This document shows positions 34,194-42,415 of a stretch of 64,000 nt of DNA, in pieces. The position numbers and the translations under genes were made by a program. How positions within the stretch are numbered: the stretch's first letter is position 1; the number at the start of each line of letters is the position of its first letter. The notes under the pieces are model-generated. The model made no database searches. It saw only the letters and a program-made list of their open reading frames with translations, and was not told the origin of the DNA. This DNA comes from an uncultured Bacteroidales bacterium (GTDB lineage Bacteria > Bacteroidota > Bacteroidia > Bacteroidales > F082), in contig CAMYXP010000001.1 of the NCBI GenBank assembly GCA_947303085.1, positions 310,001-374,000 on the forward strand. Direction: 5' to 3'.

Positions 34194-34856
34194 GTGGGAA
34201 AGAAAAACAAACTTGAGCGTTTCGCCGAATGTAAGACTTTTGACAACCTCTTCGAGTATTCATTCGAGCGCATTCAGGAGGAGGGATTTCCGCTGAAAGG
34301 CCGTTGGCACGAGTTTTTCGGCAACGATAACCCCATCGTGCTTGAGCTGGGCTGCGGCAAAGGCGAGTACACCATAGGGTTGGCGAAAGCGCATCCGGAG
34401 ATTAATTATATAGGTGTCGACATCAAAGGCGCCAGAATGTGGGTCGGACTGAAACAGGGCATAGCCGAAGGGCTGAAAAACGTGGCGTTTGTGCGCACAC
34501 GCATCGAGCTTATCGAGCATTTCTTCGGCGAAAACGAAGTGGATGAGATTTGGATTACGTTCCCTGATCCTCAAATACTTAAGGCACGCAAACGTCTCAC
34601 CGCCCCGATATATCTCGAGAGATACAAGACTTTCCTGAAAAAAGACAGCTATATCAACCTCAAAACCGATAGCGACCTGCTTTACGATTTCACCAAAGAT
34701 GTTATCAAAGAGGCTGATTATCCTGTGGTTTACGACTACGACGACCTCTATGCCAATGATGACGAATTAGAGGTGAAGACCATCCGCACCTACTACGAGT
34801 CGATGTGGCTGAAGCAGGGTCTGACTATCAAATACTTGAAATTCAAAGTGAAATAA
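34194..34856 (+). CDS. trmB: tRNA (guanine-N7)-methyltransferase
   Basis: A SAM-dependent enzyme that makes m7G46 in tRNA. The 220-residue protein has the SAM loop VLELGCGKGEYTIGLAKAHPE near 45-65, NYIGVDIKGARM near 70, and TFPDPQILKARKRLT near 120, which is the TrmB signature with Gln in place of the usual Trp. The start is GTG at 34194, 4 nt after the preceding stop; no ATG is available nearby. It is the last gene of the plus-strand group and converges on pcm. Confidence 0.93.
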   Translation: MGKKNKLERFAECKTFDNLFEYSFERIQEEGFPLKGRWHEFFGNDNPIVLELGCGKGEYTIGLAKAHPEINYIGVDIKGARMWVGLKQGIAEGLKNVAFVRTRIELIEHFFGENEVDEIWITFPDPQILKARKRLTAPIYLERYKTFLKKDSYINLKTDSDLLYDFTKDVIKEADYPVVYDYDDLYANDDELEVKTIRTYYESMWLKQGLTIKYLKFKVK

Positions 34857-34865
34857 TCGTTCGCT

Positions 34866-34902
34866 TGTCATTTCGACTGTATCGAAGCGAAGTGGAGAAA
34901 TC
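34866..34902. repeat. Small interspersed repeat, intergenic copy
   Basis: TGTCATTTCGACTGTATCGA and then AGCGAAGTGGAGAAATCT, between the convergent trmB and pcm genes. Same family as the in-frame copy at 17464-17500. Confidence 0.65.
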
Positions 34903-34909
34903 TTATTTC

Positions 34910-35569
34910 CTAATCATTACCGATTTCCTTTAGCATCGGAACAAAACGGCAGTCGCCGAACTCCTCGCGGAGCATGGTGCCGTCGGTTTGCTTTGTGAGC
35001 CGCAGCATGCGTTGTTTTGTGGCGTCGGTCTCATCGTTGAGCGGAATCACCATTATTCCGCCTGTTTTCAGTTGATCGACAAGGGCTTGCGGTATCTCTG
35101 GCGCAGCCGCTGTTATCAAAACCCTGTCGAACGGACCGTAATTTGGGAGACCTTTGTTGCCGTCGCCAAGGAATGTCTTGATGTTGTATGGAAACTCGGC
35201 GAGAAAAGGCTTCGTTTTCATGTAAAGGTTACGTTGGCGTTCGATGGTGAACACCTTCGCGCCCATCTGGGCGAGGACGCATGCCTGATAGCCGGAGCCG
35301 GTGCCAATCTCAAGCACCTTCATGCCTTTTGTAACGTTGAGCAGCTGGCTCTGCATCGCCACGGTGAACGGCTGCGAGATGGTTTGCCCCGAGCCGATAG
35401 GAAACGCCTTATCTTGATATGCGAACTCGACAAACATAGACTCGAGGAAGGCATGACGAGGCACCGTGCCTATGGCGTTGAGGACGTTGATATCCGTAAT
35501 GCCTTTATCCTTAAGCACTTGCACCAGGTTCTGGCGCATCCCTTTATGACGATAAGAGTCTTCTTGCAT
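34910..35569 (-). CDS. pcm: Protein-L-isoaspartate O-methyltransferase
   Basis: Repairs isoaspartyl residues in aged proteins using SAM. It is 219 residues long. FPIGSGQTISQPFTVAMQ near 55-72 and VLEIGTGSGYQACVLAQMG near 85-103 are the substrate and SAM loops. DRVLITAAAPEIPQALVDQL near 150 is also conserved. Its promoter region is separated from the MITE-like element copy C by a short A-rich stretch. Confidence 0.95.
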   Translation of the reverse strand: MQEDSYRHKGMRQNLVQVLKDKGITDINVLNAIGTVPRHAFLESMFVEFAYQDKAFPIGSGQTISQPFTVAMQSQLLNVTKGMKVLEIGTGSGYQACVLAQMGAKVFTIERQRNLYMKTKPFLAEFPYNIKTFLGDGNKGLPNYGPFDRVLITAAAPEIPQALVDQLKTGGIMVIPLNDETDATKQRMLRLTKQTDGTMLREEFGDCRFVPMLKEIGND

Positions 35570-35586
35570 GTTTACGTTTTATTCTG

Positions 35587-35594
35587 CAAATATA
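35587..35594 (-). promoter_or_regulatory. -7 promoter element of pcm
   Basis: TATATTTG on the minus strand, 17 nt upstream of the ATG. Confidence 0.55.
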
Positions 35595-35620
35595 GTAAAA
35601 AAAAAGTAGTTAGTTATGAC

Positions 35621-35694
35621 ATTTTTAATACCCTTTTCGAAATGCTCAACAGTACCCTGTGGTAGGTCGCATTTCTGCAAAGGGTATTAAAAAT
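35621..35694. repeat. 74-bp palindromic MITE-like element, copy C
   Basis: Terminal inverted repeats ATTTTTAATACCCTTT / AAAGGGTATTAAAAAT (16 bp, perfect) flank a core with GAAATGC and GCATTTC. It lies between the divergent promoters of pcm and the oxidoreductase gene. It is the reverse complement of copy A (28018-28091) apart from two bases. Confidence 0.82.
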
Positions 35695-35717
35695 GTGTAT
35701 TACATTGTTTTTTTTTG

Positions 35718-35725
35718 TATCTTTG
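35718..35725 (+). promoter_or_regulatory. -7 promoter element of the Gfo/Idh/MocA gene
   Basis: TATCTTTG, 17 nt upstream of the ATG at 35743. Confidence 0.6.
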
Positions 35726-35742
35726 CCAAAATTTTTTTAACT

Positions 35743-36738
35743 ATGTTAAAAATAGGAGTTTTAGGTGCAGGACATCTTGGAAAGATTCACATCAACTGCA
35801 TCAAGCAAATAGAGAAATATGAGCTGGTCGGATTCTACGATCAGGATGAAAATACTGCAAAAAAAGTGGCTGCTGACCTGGATGTCAGAAACTATAAATC
35901 GATAGACGAACTCATTGATTATGTTGATGTTGTGGATATCGTGACACCTACGATAGCGCATTTTGAGTGCGCTTCGAAGGCTATCGCCAAAGGCAAAAAC
36001 GTATTCATTGAGAAACCTATCGTCGCCACCGTTGAGGAGGCCAACAAACTCATCGACCTTGCAAAGAAAGCAAAGGTGAAGGTTCAGGTGGGACATGTTG
36101 AGCGTTTCAACCCGGCGTTTATCGCAGCCGAGCCGCACATTCAGGATCCGGTGTTCATCGAGGTGCATCGACTGGCACTTTACAACCCTCGCGGCTGTGA
36201 TGTGCCTGTGGTTCTTGACCTTACGGTTCACGACATCGACATCCTTCTCACGATAGTGAAATCGCCAATAAAATCAATCAATGCCAACGGAGTGTCGATA
36301 GTCAGTCCGACCCCGGATATCATCACGGCGAGGATAGAATTTGAAAACGGCGCGGTGGCGAACCTCACTACCAGCCGTATCTCGTTGAAAAACATGCGTA
36401 AGTTCCGTCTTTTCCAGAAAGGCGCCTATATCACTATGGATTTCATGGAGAAAAAGGCGGAAGTGGTGAGAGTCGACGACATCAAAGGCGTGCCAGGTCC
36501 TTTCGACATGACACTCGACTTGCCGGACGGCACATCGAAGAAGATTTCTGTTGAAGAATTGGAAATCAATCAGATAAACGCTATCAAGACTGAGCTGGAG
36601 CGTTTCCACGACGCCATCGTGACAAACACCGAACCGCCAGTAACCATTGAGGATGGCGTTGAAGTTTTGAAGGTCGCATACATGATTCTTGATGAGATTA
36701 AAAAACATCAAAGTCAGCTTCAAAAACATTTGAAATAA
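35743..36738 (+). CDS. Gfo/Idh/MocA family oxidoreductase
   Basis: An NAD(P)-dependent sugar-type dehydrogenase of about 331 residues. The N-terminal Rossmann loop is IGVLGAGHLGKIHINC, EKP follows near residue 92 (NVFIEKPIV, the substrate-site Lys), and the C-terminal half has the usual beta-sheet domain. I start at the ATG at 35743, directly after the promoter. A longer reading from 35659 would run through the MITE-like element and is rejected. The substrate is unknown; nearby glycan genes suggest a nucleotide sugar. Confidence 0.9.
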   Translation: MLKIGVLGAGHLGKIHINCIKQIEKYELVGFYDQDENTAKKVAADLDVRNYKSIDELIDYVDVVDIVTPTIAHFECASKAIAKGKNVFIEKPIVATVEEANKLIDLAKKAKVKVQVGHVERFNPAFIAAEPHIQDPVFIEVHRLALYNPRGCDVPVVLDLTVHDIDILLTIVKSPIKSINANGVSIVSPTPDIITARIEFENGAVANLTTSRISLKNMRKFRLFQKGAYITMDFMEKKAEVVRVDDIKGVPGPFDMTLDLPDGTSKKISVEELEINQINAIKTELERFHDAIVTNTEPPVTIEDGVEVLKVAYMILDEIKKHQSQLQKHLK

Positions 36739-36784
36739 CACAATATTGTTTATTTTTTAACGTTAAATTAAAAACAGATTGCCT

Positions 36785-37702
36785 ATGAAGGGTTTTCGTT
36801 ACATACTTTTGCTTTGTATAGTTATATCGTTTTTCGGGTGTAAGAAATTTAAGGGAAGCCAAGAAATCCCTGCATATCTGCGCATAGAGCCTTGGTCGTT
36901 CACCACCAATTATGACTACGAGGGCGCCGCTACTTACTCGCTGCCCGACGCATGGGTTTATGTAGATGGAAGCCTGCAAGGATGTTTCGAGATGAAATCG
37001 CACGACGACGGCAAGTACGCCATGATTCCTGTTCTTAAGGAAGGTACCCATAAGCTGCAGATTTATCCTGGCGTGAAACTCAACGGCATCGCGTCGACAA
37101 GAATTCAGTATCCTTTCTACAAACCATACGTTATCAGTCATGACTTCACCCAAGGCGAGATTGGCACGATAACCCCTTCAACAAGATATTACAGCGCTGA
37201 CAGCACCGCAATGCGTTTCAGGATTATGGAAGATTTTGAGGATGAAAACAATATCAAAATCGACAGTACTATCAAAAGCCAGACGAGGGTGAAACAAATC
37301 AGTCACCGGACAAATCCTAATGCATGGCTTGATCCTTACGACACCATAAATCACTACAGATCAGGATGGATTCATCTCGGCGACAGCATCAAAAGATTTG
37401 AAATCGCTTGTGAGGAGCTTACAGATTTCCCTGGGACAGGAAAATACACTATCCTGGAGATGGATTATAAATGTACGGCTGATATCGTGGTTGGATTGTA
37501 TTACATGACGACGCAGGTCGCTTACGATGATCTTTATTACCTCAGACCTACTGATACGTGGAAAAAGATCTACATCAACTTCAGTCCAATGATTACCGAA
37601 AATTATAATGCCACTTATATAAAGTTTTATTTGGGCGGTCAAATCAGCAATGGCACTGCTGACTATTATTTCGACAATATTAAACTGATTTATCGTGAGT
37701 AA
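36785..37702 (+). CDS. Lipoprotein of unknown function
   Basis: A 305-residue predicted lipoprotein. The signal peptide ends in a lipobox with ISFFGC, Cys at residue 19. The mature part is beta-rich, with a carbohydrate-binding-module-like look in its second half (TGKYTILEMDYKCTADIVVGLYY), but I do not recognise a family. The ATG at 36785 is chosen over an in-frame TTG two codons earlier. The downstream sugar transferase overlaps its 3' end by 8 nt, so both belong to one transcript, perhaps for exopolysaccharide export. Confidence 0.8.
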   Translation: MKGFRYILLLCIVISFFGCKKFKGSQEIPAYLRIEPWSFTTNYDYEGAATYSLPDAWVYVDGSLQGCFEMKSHDDGKYAMIPVLKEGTHKLQIYPGVKLNGIASTRIQYPFYKPYVISHDFTQGEIGTITPSTRYYSADSTAMRFRIMEDFEDENNIKIDSTIKSQTRVKQISHRTNPNAWLDPYDTINHYRSGWIHLGDSIKRFEIACEELTDFPGTGKYTILEMDYKCTADIVVGLYYMTTQVAYDDLYYLRPTDTWKKIYINFSPMITENYNATYIKFYLGGQISNGTADYYFDNIKLIYRE

Positions 37703-39122
37703 TAAAATCAACAAACGTCGTCAGACTTTCAGGTATGTTTTGTGGGACTGGATCGCTTCAGTCGTTACTTGGTTTATCTTCTTTTGCTACCGCAAAAGGA
37801 TGGAGGCGTTTGATGTTTTCGACGATTTCAGTGTTGTTTACGGTGATAAAAATTTCTGGATCGGCATAATCGTCATTCCGTTAGCGTGGCTTTTCCTTTA
37901 TCTGCTGGCCGGATCTTACCGAAAAGTTTATTTCAAATCGCGTGTTCGTGAGCTGGGTCAGACGTTTTTGGTGACTCTCGTGGGTGCGATAGTGTTGTTT
38001 TTCGCTATCATCCTTGACGATAGAATCGAAAACTACAAGACTTATTACACATTATTCGCGATACTTTATTTCTCGCAGTTTTTCTTTACCTACGTCGGAA
38101 GACTTACCATAACATCAATAACGGCGCGTAGGGTTCACAACGGACAACTCGGTTTCAACACCTTGATTATCGGCAGCAACGGTAACGCTTGCGCCATTTA
38201 CAAGGAAATCACCGGACAGAAGTTCTCGTCGGGAAGCATACTCGTTGGTTTTGTCAATGTTTTCGATAAAGATGTTTATAAAGTTGAGAAATATCTTCCG
38301 CATCTGGGCAACTACAAAGATGTGGCTAAGATTATCAAAGACTATGATATTGAGGAAGTTATCATCGCCATTGAGCGTTCCGAGACTGAGACTATCGACA
38401 GGATTCTCGCTATGCTCGAGAGTGTCGATGTGACGGTGAAAATCATCCCGTTGATGCATGAGTTTGTGTTTGGTGCCGTCAAGCAGGAAGGTATCTGGCA
38501 CGCTTCTCTCATCCAGGTCACGCCGGAGCCTATGCCGGTGTGGCAGCAGGTGGCGAAGCGAATGTTCGACATCATTGCGTCGGTGTTGGTGATTGTGGTG
38601 TTCTCACCGATTTATATCTTCACCGCGATGATGGTGAAATGCTCGTCGCCGGGACCTGTTTTCTACAAGCAGGAACGCATCGGACAGCATGGCGAGCCGT
38701 TTAACATGTTGAAATTCAGGAGTATGTATGTCAACGCTGAGGATATGGGACCGCAGCTGTCGAGTGACGATGACCCTCGAATCACGAAATGGGGCAAGTT
38801 TATGCGTAAGGTGCGCTTAGATGAGATTCCACAGTTCTTCACCGTGTTGGGCGGTAAGATGTCGATTGTGGGCTATCGTCCTGAGCGTCAATACTATATC
38901 GATCAGATTGTACAGAAGGCTCCGCACTACAGGATGCTTCTCAAGATAAAACCAGGCATTACCAGCTGGGGCGAGGTGAAGTTCGGTTATGCTTCGACTG
39001 TCGACGAGATGGTGGAGCGCTTGAAATACGATATCCTCTATATCGAAAACATGAACCTCGCCGTTGATATCAAGATTTTGATTTACACCGCGCTTATTGT
39101 AATTCAAGGAAGAGGAAAGTAG
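37695..39122 (+). CDS. Polyprenyl-phosphate sugar-1-phosphate transferase (WcaJ/WbaP type)
   Basis: Starts surface polysaccharide synthesis by loading a sugar phosphate onto undecaprenyl phosphate. It is 475 residues long. Four N-terminal helices (about 10-130) are followed by a CoA-binding-like domain (about 140-250), one helix (about 290-315) and the bacterial sugar transferase domain (about 285-475). GPVFYKQERIGQHGEPFNMLKFRSM, RKVRLDEIPQFFTVLGGKMS and VGYRPERQYY are its signatures. The start is GTG at 37695, overlapping the lipoprotein gene. Confidence 0.92.
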   Translation: MSNKINKRRQTFRYVLWDWIASVVTWFIFFCYRKRMEAFDVFDDFSVVYGDKNFWIGIIVIPLAWLFLYLLAGSYRKVYFKSRVRELGQTFLVTLVGAIVLFFAIILDDRIENYKTYYTLFAILYFSQFFFTYVGRLTITSITARRVHNGQLGFNTLIIGSNGNACAIYKEITGQKFSSGSILVGFVNVFDKDVYKVEKYLPHLGNYKDVAKIIKDYDIEEVIIAIERSETETIDRILAMLESVDVTVKIIPLMHEFVFGAVKQEGIWHASLIQVTPEPMPVWQQVAKRMFDIIASVLVIVVFSPIYIFTAMMVKCSSPGPVFYKQERIGQHGEPFNMLKFRSMYVNAEDMGPQLSSDDDPRITKWGKFMRKVRLDEIPQFFTVLGGKMSIVGYRPERQYYIDQIVQKAPHYRMLLKIKPGITSWGEVKFGYASTVDEMVERLKYDILYIENMNLAVDIKILIYTALIVIQGRGK

Positions 39123-39125
39123 TTA

Positions 39126-39149
39126 AAGATAAGACTTATCCTTCTTATC
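39126..39149. repeat. Short GATAAG/CTTATCC repeat between convergent genes
   Basis: AAGATAAG, CTTATCC and TTCTTATCC units lie between the stops of the sugar transferase and clpX genes, related to the sufB-sufC array at 14393-14437. Confidence 0.45.
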
Positions 39150-40374
39150 CCTGAACGTTAAGTTCGGATATTTTTGATTTCTCAAACTTTTCTTTCGCGT
39201 AGTTGAGGTTGACGACGAGTTGTTTTGCGTCGCTTGACGGCATGTCGAACATTGCGTCGTTGAGGATGGCTTCGAGTATGGAGCGCAGTCCGCGGGCGCC
39301 GAGTTTGAACTCGATGCTCTTGTCGACGATGAAGTCGAGGACTTCGTCTTTGATGACCAGTTCGATGTCATCCATGCCGAACAGTTTTGTAAACTGCTTG
39401 GTGATGGCGTTTTTCGGCTCGGTGAGGATGCGTTTGAGAGTGTCGCGGTCGAGAGGGTTGAGGTAGGTCAAAATCGGGAAACGACCTATGATTTCCGGGA
39501 TGAGACCGAATTTCTTCAAATCTGACGGCGCGATATATTGAAGCATGTTGTCGCGGTCGATCTGTTTCTTGAGGTCGGAGCCGTAGCCTATGGCGTTGGT
39601 TCCCACGCGGTTGGCGATTATCTTGTCGATGCCGTCGAAGGCGCCGCCGGCGATGAAGAGGATGTCTTTGGTGTTGACCTGGATCATCTTCTGTTCGGGG
39701 TGTTTGCGGCCGCCCTGCGGTGGGACGTTGACGACAGTTCCCTCGAGGAGTTTCAGCATGGCCTGCTGGACGCCCTCGCCCGACACGTCGCGTGTGATGC
39801 TCGGGTTGTCGCCTTTTCTTGCGATCTTATCGATTTCGTCGATGAAGACGATGCCTTTTTCCGCCGCCGCCACGTCGTAGTCGGCAGCCTGCAACAGCTT
39901 CACCAGTATGTTTTCGACGTCTTCGCCAACGTATCCGGCTTCGGTCAGCACGGTGGCGTCGGCGATGGCGAACGGGACGTGCAGCATTCGCGCTATCGTC
40001 TTGGCTAACAAGGTCTTACCTGTTCCTGTCTCACCCACGAGCACGATGTTCGACTTCTCGATCTCGACCTCGTCGGCGGTTTCTTTCTGGTTCAGACGTT
40101 TGTAGTGGTTGTAAACGGCGACCGAAAGCACACGTTTCGCCGCGTCTTGTCCGATGACGTACTGGTCGAGGAAATTCTTGATTTCCAATGGCTTCAGAAG
40201 CTTGAAATCGGGAACCATGGCACAACTGCGGTGCGCCATCTCCTCGTTAAGCATCTGGTGGGCGCGACCTACGCATTCGTCGCAGATGAAACCGCTCATA
40301 CCTGAAATCAACAGGTTGACCTCTGATTCAGGACGTCCGCAGAATGAACAGAAATTCTCTTGTTTTTTCGACAT
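39145..40374 (-). CDS. clpX: ATP-dependent Clp protease ATP-binding subunit ClpX
   Basis: The unfoldase that feeds ClpP, an AAA+ hexamer of 409 residues. The N-terminal zinc finger has Cys at about 9, 12, 31 and 34 (CSFCGRP and FICDECV). Walker A GETGTGKT is at about 114-121, Walker [12 protein letters not shown] follows, then the pore-loop region and sensor motifs. Its start overlaps the clpP stop by one base (TAATG), which points to coupled translation. Confidence 0.97.
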   Translation of the reverse strand: MSKKQENFCSFCGRPESEVNLLISGMSGFICDECVGRAHQMLNEEMAHRSCAMVPDFKLLKPLEIKNFLDQYVIGQDAAKRVLSVAVYNHYKRLNQKETADEVEIEKSNIVLVGETGTGKTLLAKTIARMLHVPFAIADATVLTEAGYVGEDVENILVKLLQAADYDVAAAEKGIVFIDEIDKIARKGDNPSITRDVSGEGVQQAMLKLLEGTVVNVPPQGGRKHPEQKMIQVNTKDILFIAGGAFDGIDKIIANRVGTNAIGYGSDLKKQIDRDNMLQYIAPSDLKKFGLIPEIIGRFPILTYLNPLDRDTLKRILTEPKNAITKQFTKLFGMDDIELVIKDEVLDFIVDKSIEFKLGARGLRSILEAILNDAMFDMPSSDAKQLVVNLNYAKEKFEKSKISELNVQG

Positions 40375-41048
40375 TATTTATTCTTAATCAAAACCTCATC
40401 AACCATGCCGTAGGCTTTGGCTTCTTCCGCTGTCATCCAGTAGTCGCGGTCGGAGTCGGCCCACACCTTGTCGTAAGGCTGTTTGGTGTGCTGGGCGATG
40501 ATTTCGTACAATTCTTTCTTAACCTTCTGAATCTCACGTGCTGTGATCTCGATGTCGGAAGCCTGTCCCTGCATACCGCCCATTGGCTGGTGAATCATGA
40601 TGCGTGAGTGCTTGAGAGCTGAGCGTTTGCCGTCAGCACCGGCGCAGAGCAACACTGCCGCCATCGAGGCCGCCATGCCTGTGCAGATTGTCGCCACGTC
40701 GGGCTGGATGAACTGCATGGTGTCGTAGATGCCAAGACCTGCGTACACCGAGCCGCCAGGAGAGTTCAAATAAATCTGGATGTCGCGTTTCGGGTCGGCT
40801 GACTCGAGGAAGAGCAGCTGTGCCTGGATGATGTTGGCGACATAGTCGTCGATCTGGTCGCCCAAGAAGATGATGCGGTCCATCATGAGGCGTGAGAACA
40901 CGTCCATCTGTGCCACGTTGAGCTGACGTTCCTCGATGATGGTCGGGGAGATGTAGTCAACTATGGTGTTGGCGTATTTCTCGAGACCTAAACCGTTGAT
41001 ACCGCGGTGCTTGGTGGCGTATTTATAGAATTCGTTGTTGTTATTCAT
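40374..41048 (-). CDS. clpP: ATP-dependent Clp protease proteolytic subunit ClpP
   Basis: A 224-residue serine peptidase. The catalytic Ser is at about 128 ([13 protein letters not shown]), His at about 153 ([11 protein letters not shown]), and the Asp in [18 protein letters not shown] near 200. The [18 protein letters not shown] helix forms the ring contact. Its start and stop each overlap a neighbour by one base (TAATG), within the operon tRNA-Leu-tig-clpP-clpX. Confidence 0.97.
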   Translation of the reverse strand: MNNNNEFYKYATKHRGINGLGLEKYANTIVDYISPTIIEERQLNVAQMDVFSRLMMDRIIFLGDQIDDYVANIIQAQLLFLESADPKRDIQIYLNSPGGSVYAGLGIYDTMQFIQPDVATICTGMAASMAAVLLCAGADGKRSALKHSRIMIHQPMGGMQGQASDIEITAREIQKVKKELYEIIAQHTKQPYDKVWADSDRDYWMTAEEAKAYGMVDEVLIKNK

Positions 41049-42244
41049 TATTCAGCCTTCTTGGTGGTTTTCTTTGCCGCTGTCTTCTTTGCCTGAGCTT
41101 TTTCTGCCTTCACTTCTTTCTCGGCAGGTTCCTCTTCTTTCTTCTCGGCTGCTTTCTTAGTGGTCTTCTTTGCAGCTGGTTTCTCTTCTTTTGGAAGCAC
41201 TGCCTTTACAAAACCTTCGTAGTCGGTGTCGACGACCTTCACCTTCATTGCCTTCTTCAGGAAAGCGGTGAGTTTGTTGTCAGCGACCTGGTTCTGGATG
41301 TTCTGACGCTGGTTCTCGTCTTTCAATATTGAGTCGACGATGCCGTCGAGACGTTTCTTCATATCCTCGTCCATGTTTGCTGTATCGAGGTTGCCGAAGT
41401 ACATCTTTGTCACGAATTCGCGAATCTCTTCTTCTTTAAGAACGAGTTCCGGGTTAGCTTTGACGATGCTTTCCTCGATGAGCTGCCATCTGAAGGTCTT
41501 TGAATATGTGTTGTCGTAGTTCTTTGCGACATCTTCCTCATTGATTTTGCCTTCGCTGTTGGCGACGATCCAGCGTTTCAGGAATGCGTCAGGCATGTCG
41601 AACTTGATCTCATTCACGAGTTTGTCGATAGCGTTGTTGAAGAACATACGTTCAGCCTCAACCACATACTGGCGTTCCATCTCGGTTGCGACTTCCTTGC
41701 GGAATTCTTTTTCGTCTTTGATATCCTTGCCTGGAAAGATCATCTTGAAGAGTTCTTCGTTGAGCTCGGCAGGTTTGTCGTCTTTCTTGTTGCCTTCCTG
41801 GATGCGCTTGATAGTCTCGTCGATTTCTTTGTCAGAAGCCTTGATGTTGTAGTCGTTCATAGCGATTTTGCCAAGTTCGACTTTGATTTCAGGTTTCAGA
41901 CCGACTTCGAAGAAGAAGCTCATTGTCTCCAGAGTCTCAGGATCGGTAGGCTGCTGTTTGTCAGGATCGCTGAGCGGGTAGCCCATGATGTCGAGTTTGT
42001 TCTCGAGGATATGGTTGTTGAGAGCTTCGGAAACCTTCTTGTTCAATTTGTCGAAAGTGACTGTCGCGCCGTACATCTTTTCAATCATTCCGAACGGAAC
42101 TTTACCCTGGCGGAAGCCAGGAAGCACTGCTTTGTGCTGATAGTTTTTCAATTCTTTTTTAACATCTTCTGCGTAGTCAGCTTTGTCGATGTCGATTTGG
42201 ATTGTGGCGAGAAGGTCGCCTTTTGCTGTCTGTATAGTCTTCAT
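41048..42244 (-). CDS. tig: Trigger factor lacking the PPIase domain
   Basis: A ribosome-bound chaperone for nascent chains. The 398 residues include an N-terminal ribosome-binding domain (about 1-125) with the signature GFRQGKVP at 43-50 and a C-terminal helical chaperone domain (about 135-345). The FKBP-like PPIase domain that normally follows residue ~150 is missing: IDETIKRIQEGN runs within a few residues into AELNEELFKMIFPGKD, which in other trigger factors comes after that domain. A Lys/Ala/Glu-rich tail (about 352-398) is extra. I start at the ATG at 42244, because longer readings run into the tRNA-Leu gene. Confidence 0.93.
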   Translation of the reverse strand: MKTIQTAKGDLLATIQIDIDKADYAEDVKKELKNYQHKAVLPGFRQGKVPFGMIEKMYGATVTFDKLNKKVSEALNNHILENKLDIMGYPLSDPDKQQPTDPETLETMSFFFEVGLKPEIKVELGKIAMNDYNIKASDKEIDETIKRIQEGNKKDDKPAELNEELFKMIFPGKDIKDEKEFRKEVATEMERQYVVEAERMFFNNAIDKLVNEIKFDMPDAFLKRWIVANSEGKINEEDVAKNYDNTYSKTFRWQLIEESIVKANPELVLKEEEIREFVTKMYFGNLDTANMDEDMKKRLDGIVDSILKDENQRQNIQNQVADNKLTAFLKKAMKVKVVDTDYEGFVKAVLPKEEKPAAKKTTKKAAEKKEEEPAEKEVKAEKAQAKKTAAKKTTKKAE

Positions 42245-42270
42245 TATCAATAAATTATTTAATTTCTTCG

Positions 42271-42352
42271 TGCGGATGAAGGGACTCGAACCCATACTCC
42301 TTACGGAACCAGATCCTAAGTCTGGCGCGGCTACCAATTACGCCACATCCGC
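42271..42352 (-). tRNA. tRNA-Leu (anticodon TAG)
   Basis: An 82-nt class II tRNA on the minus strand. Acceptor GCGGATG pairs with CATCCGC, discriminator A. The anticodon loop is CTTAGGA in the stem CCAGA/TCTGG. A long variable arm (TTCCGTAAGGAGT region) and T loop TTCGAGT are present. CCA is not encoded. The trigger factor gene begins 26 nt downstream with no terminator between, so the tRNA is probably processed from a tRNA-tig-clpP-clpX transcript. Confidence 0.94.
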
Positions 42353-42369
42353 AGATTTTTTTGAGGGTG

Positions 42370-42377
42370 CAAAATTA
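42370..42377 (-). promoter_or_regulatory. -7 promoter element of the tRNA-Leu-tig-clpPX operon
   Basis: TAATTTTG on the minus strand, followed by the GC-rich discriminator CACCC before the tRNA. Confidence 0.55.
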
Positions 42378-42415
42378 CAAAAAATTTTGATACCTTATAT
42401 TAATAATGAAAAATA

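Noticed and set aside
35659..35742. Upstream extension of the Gfo/Idh/MocA gene
   Set aside because: The extension would translate the MITE-like element and the -7 promoter; the Rossmann loop starts right after the ATG at 35743.
42245..42337. N-terminal extension of trigger factor
   Set aside because: It would translate most of the tRNA-Leu gene; the ATG at 42244 matches the family N-terminus.
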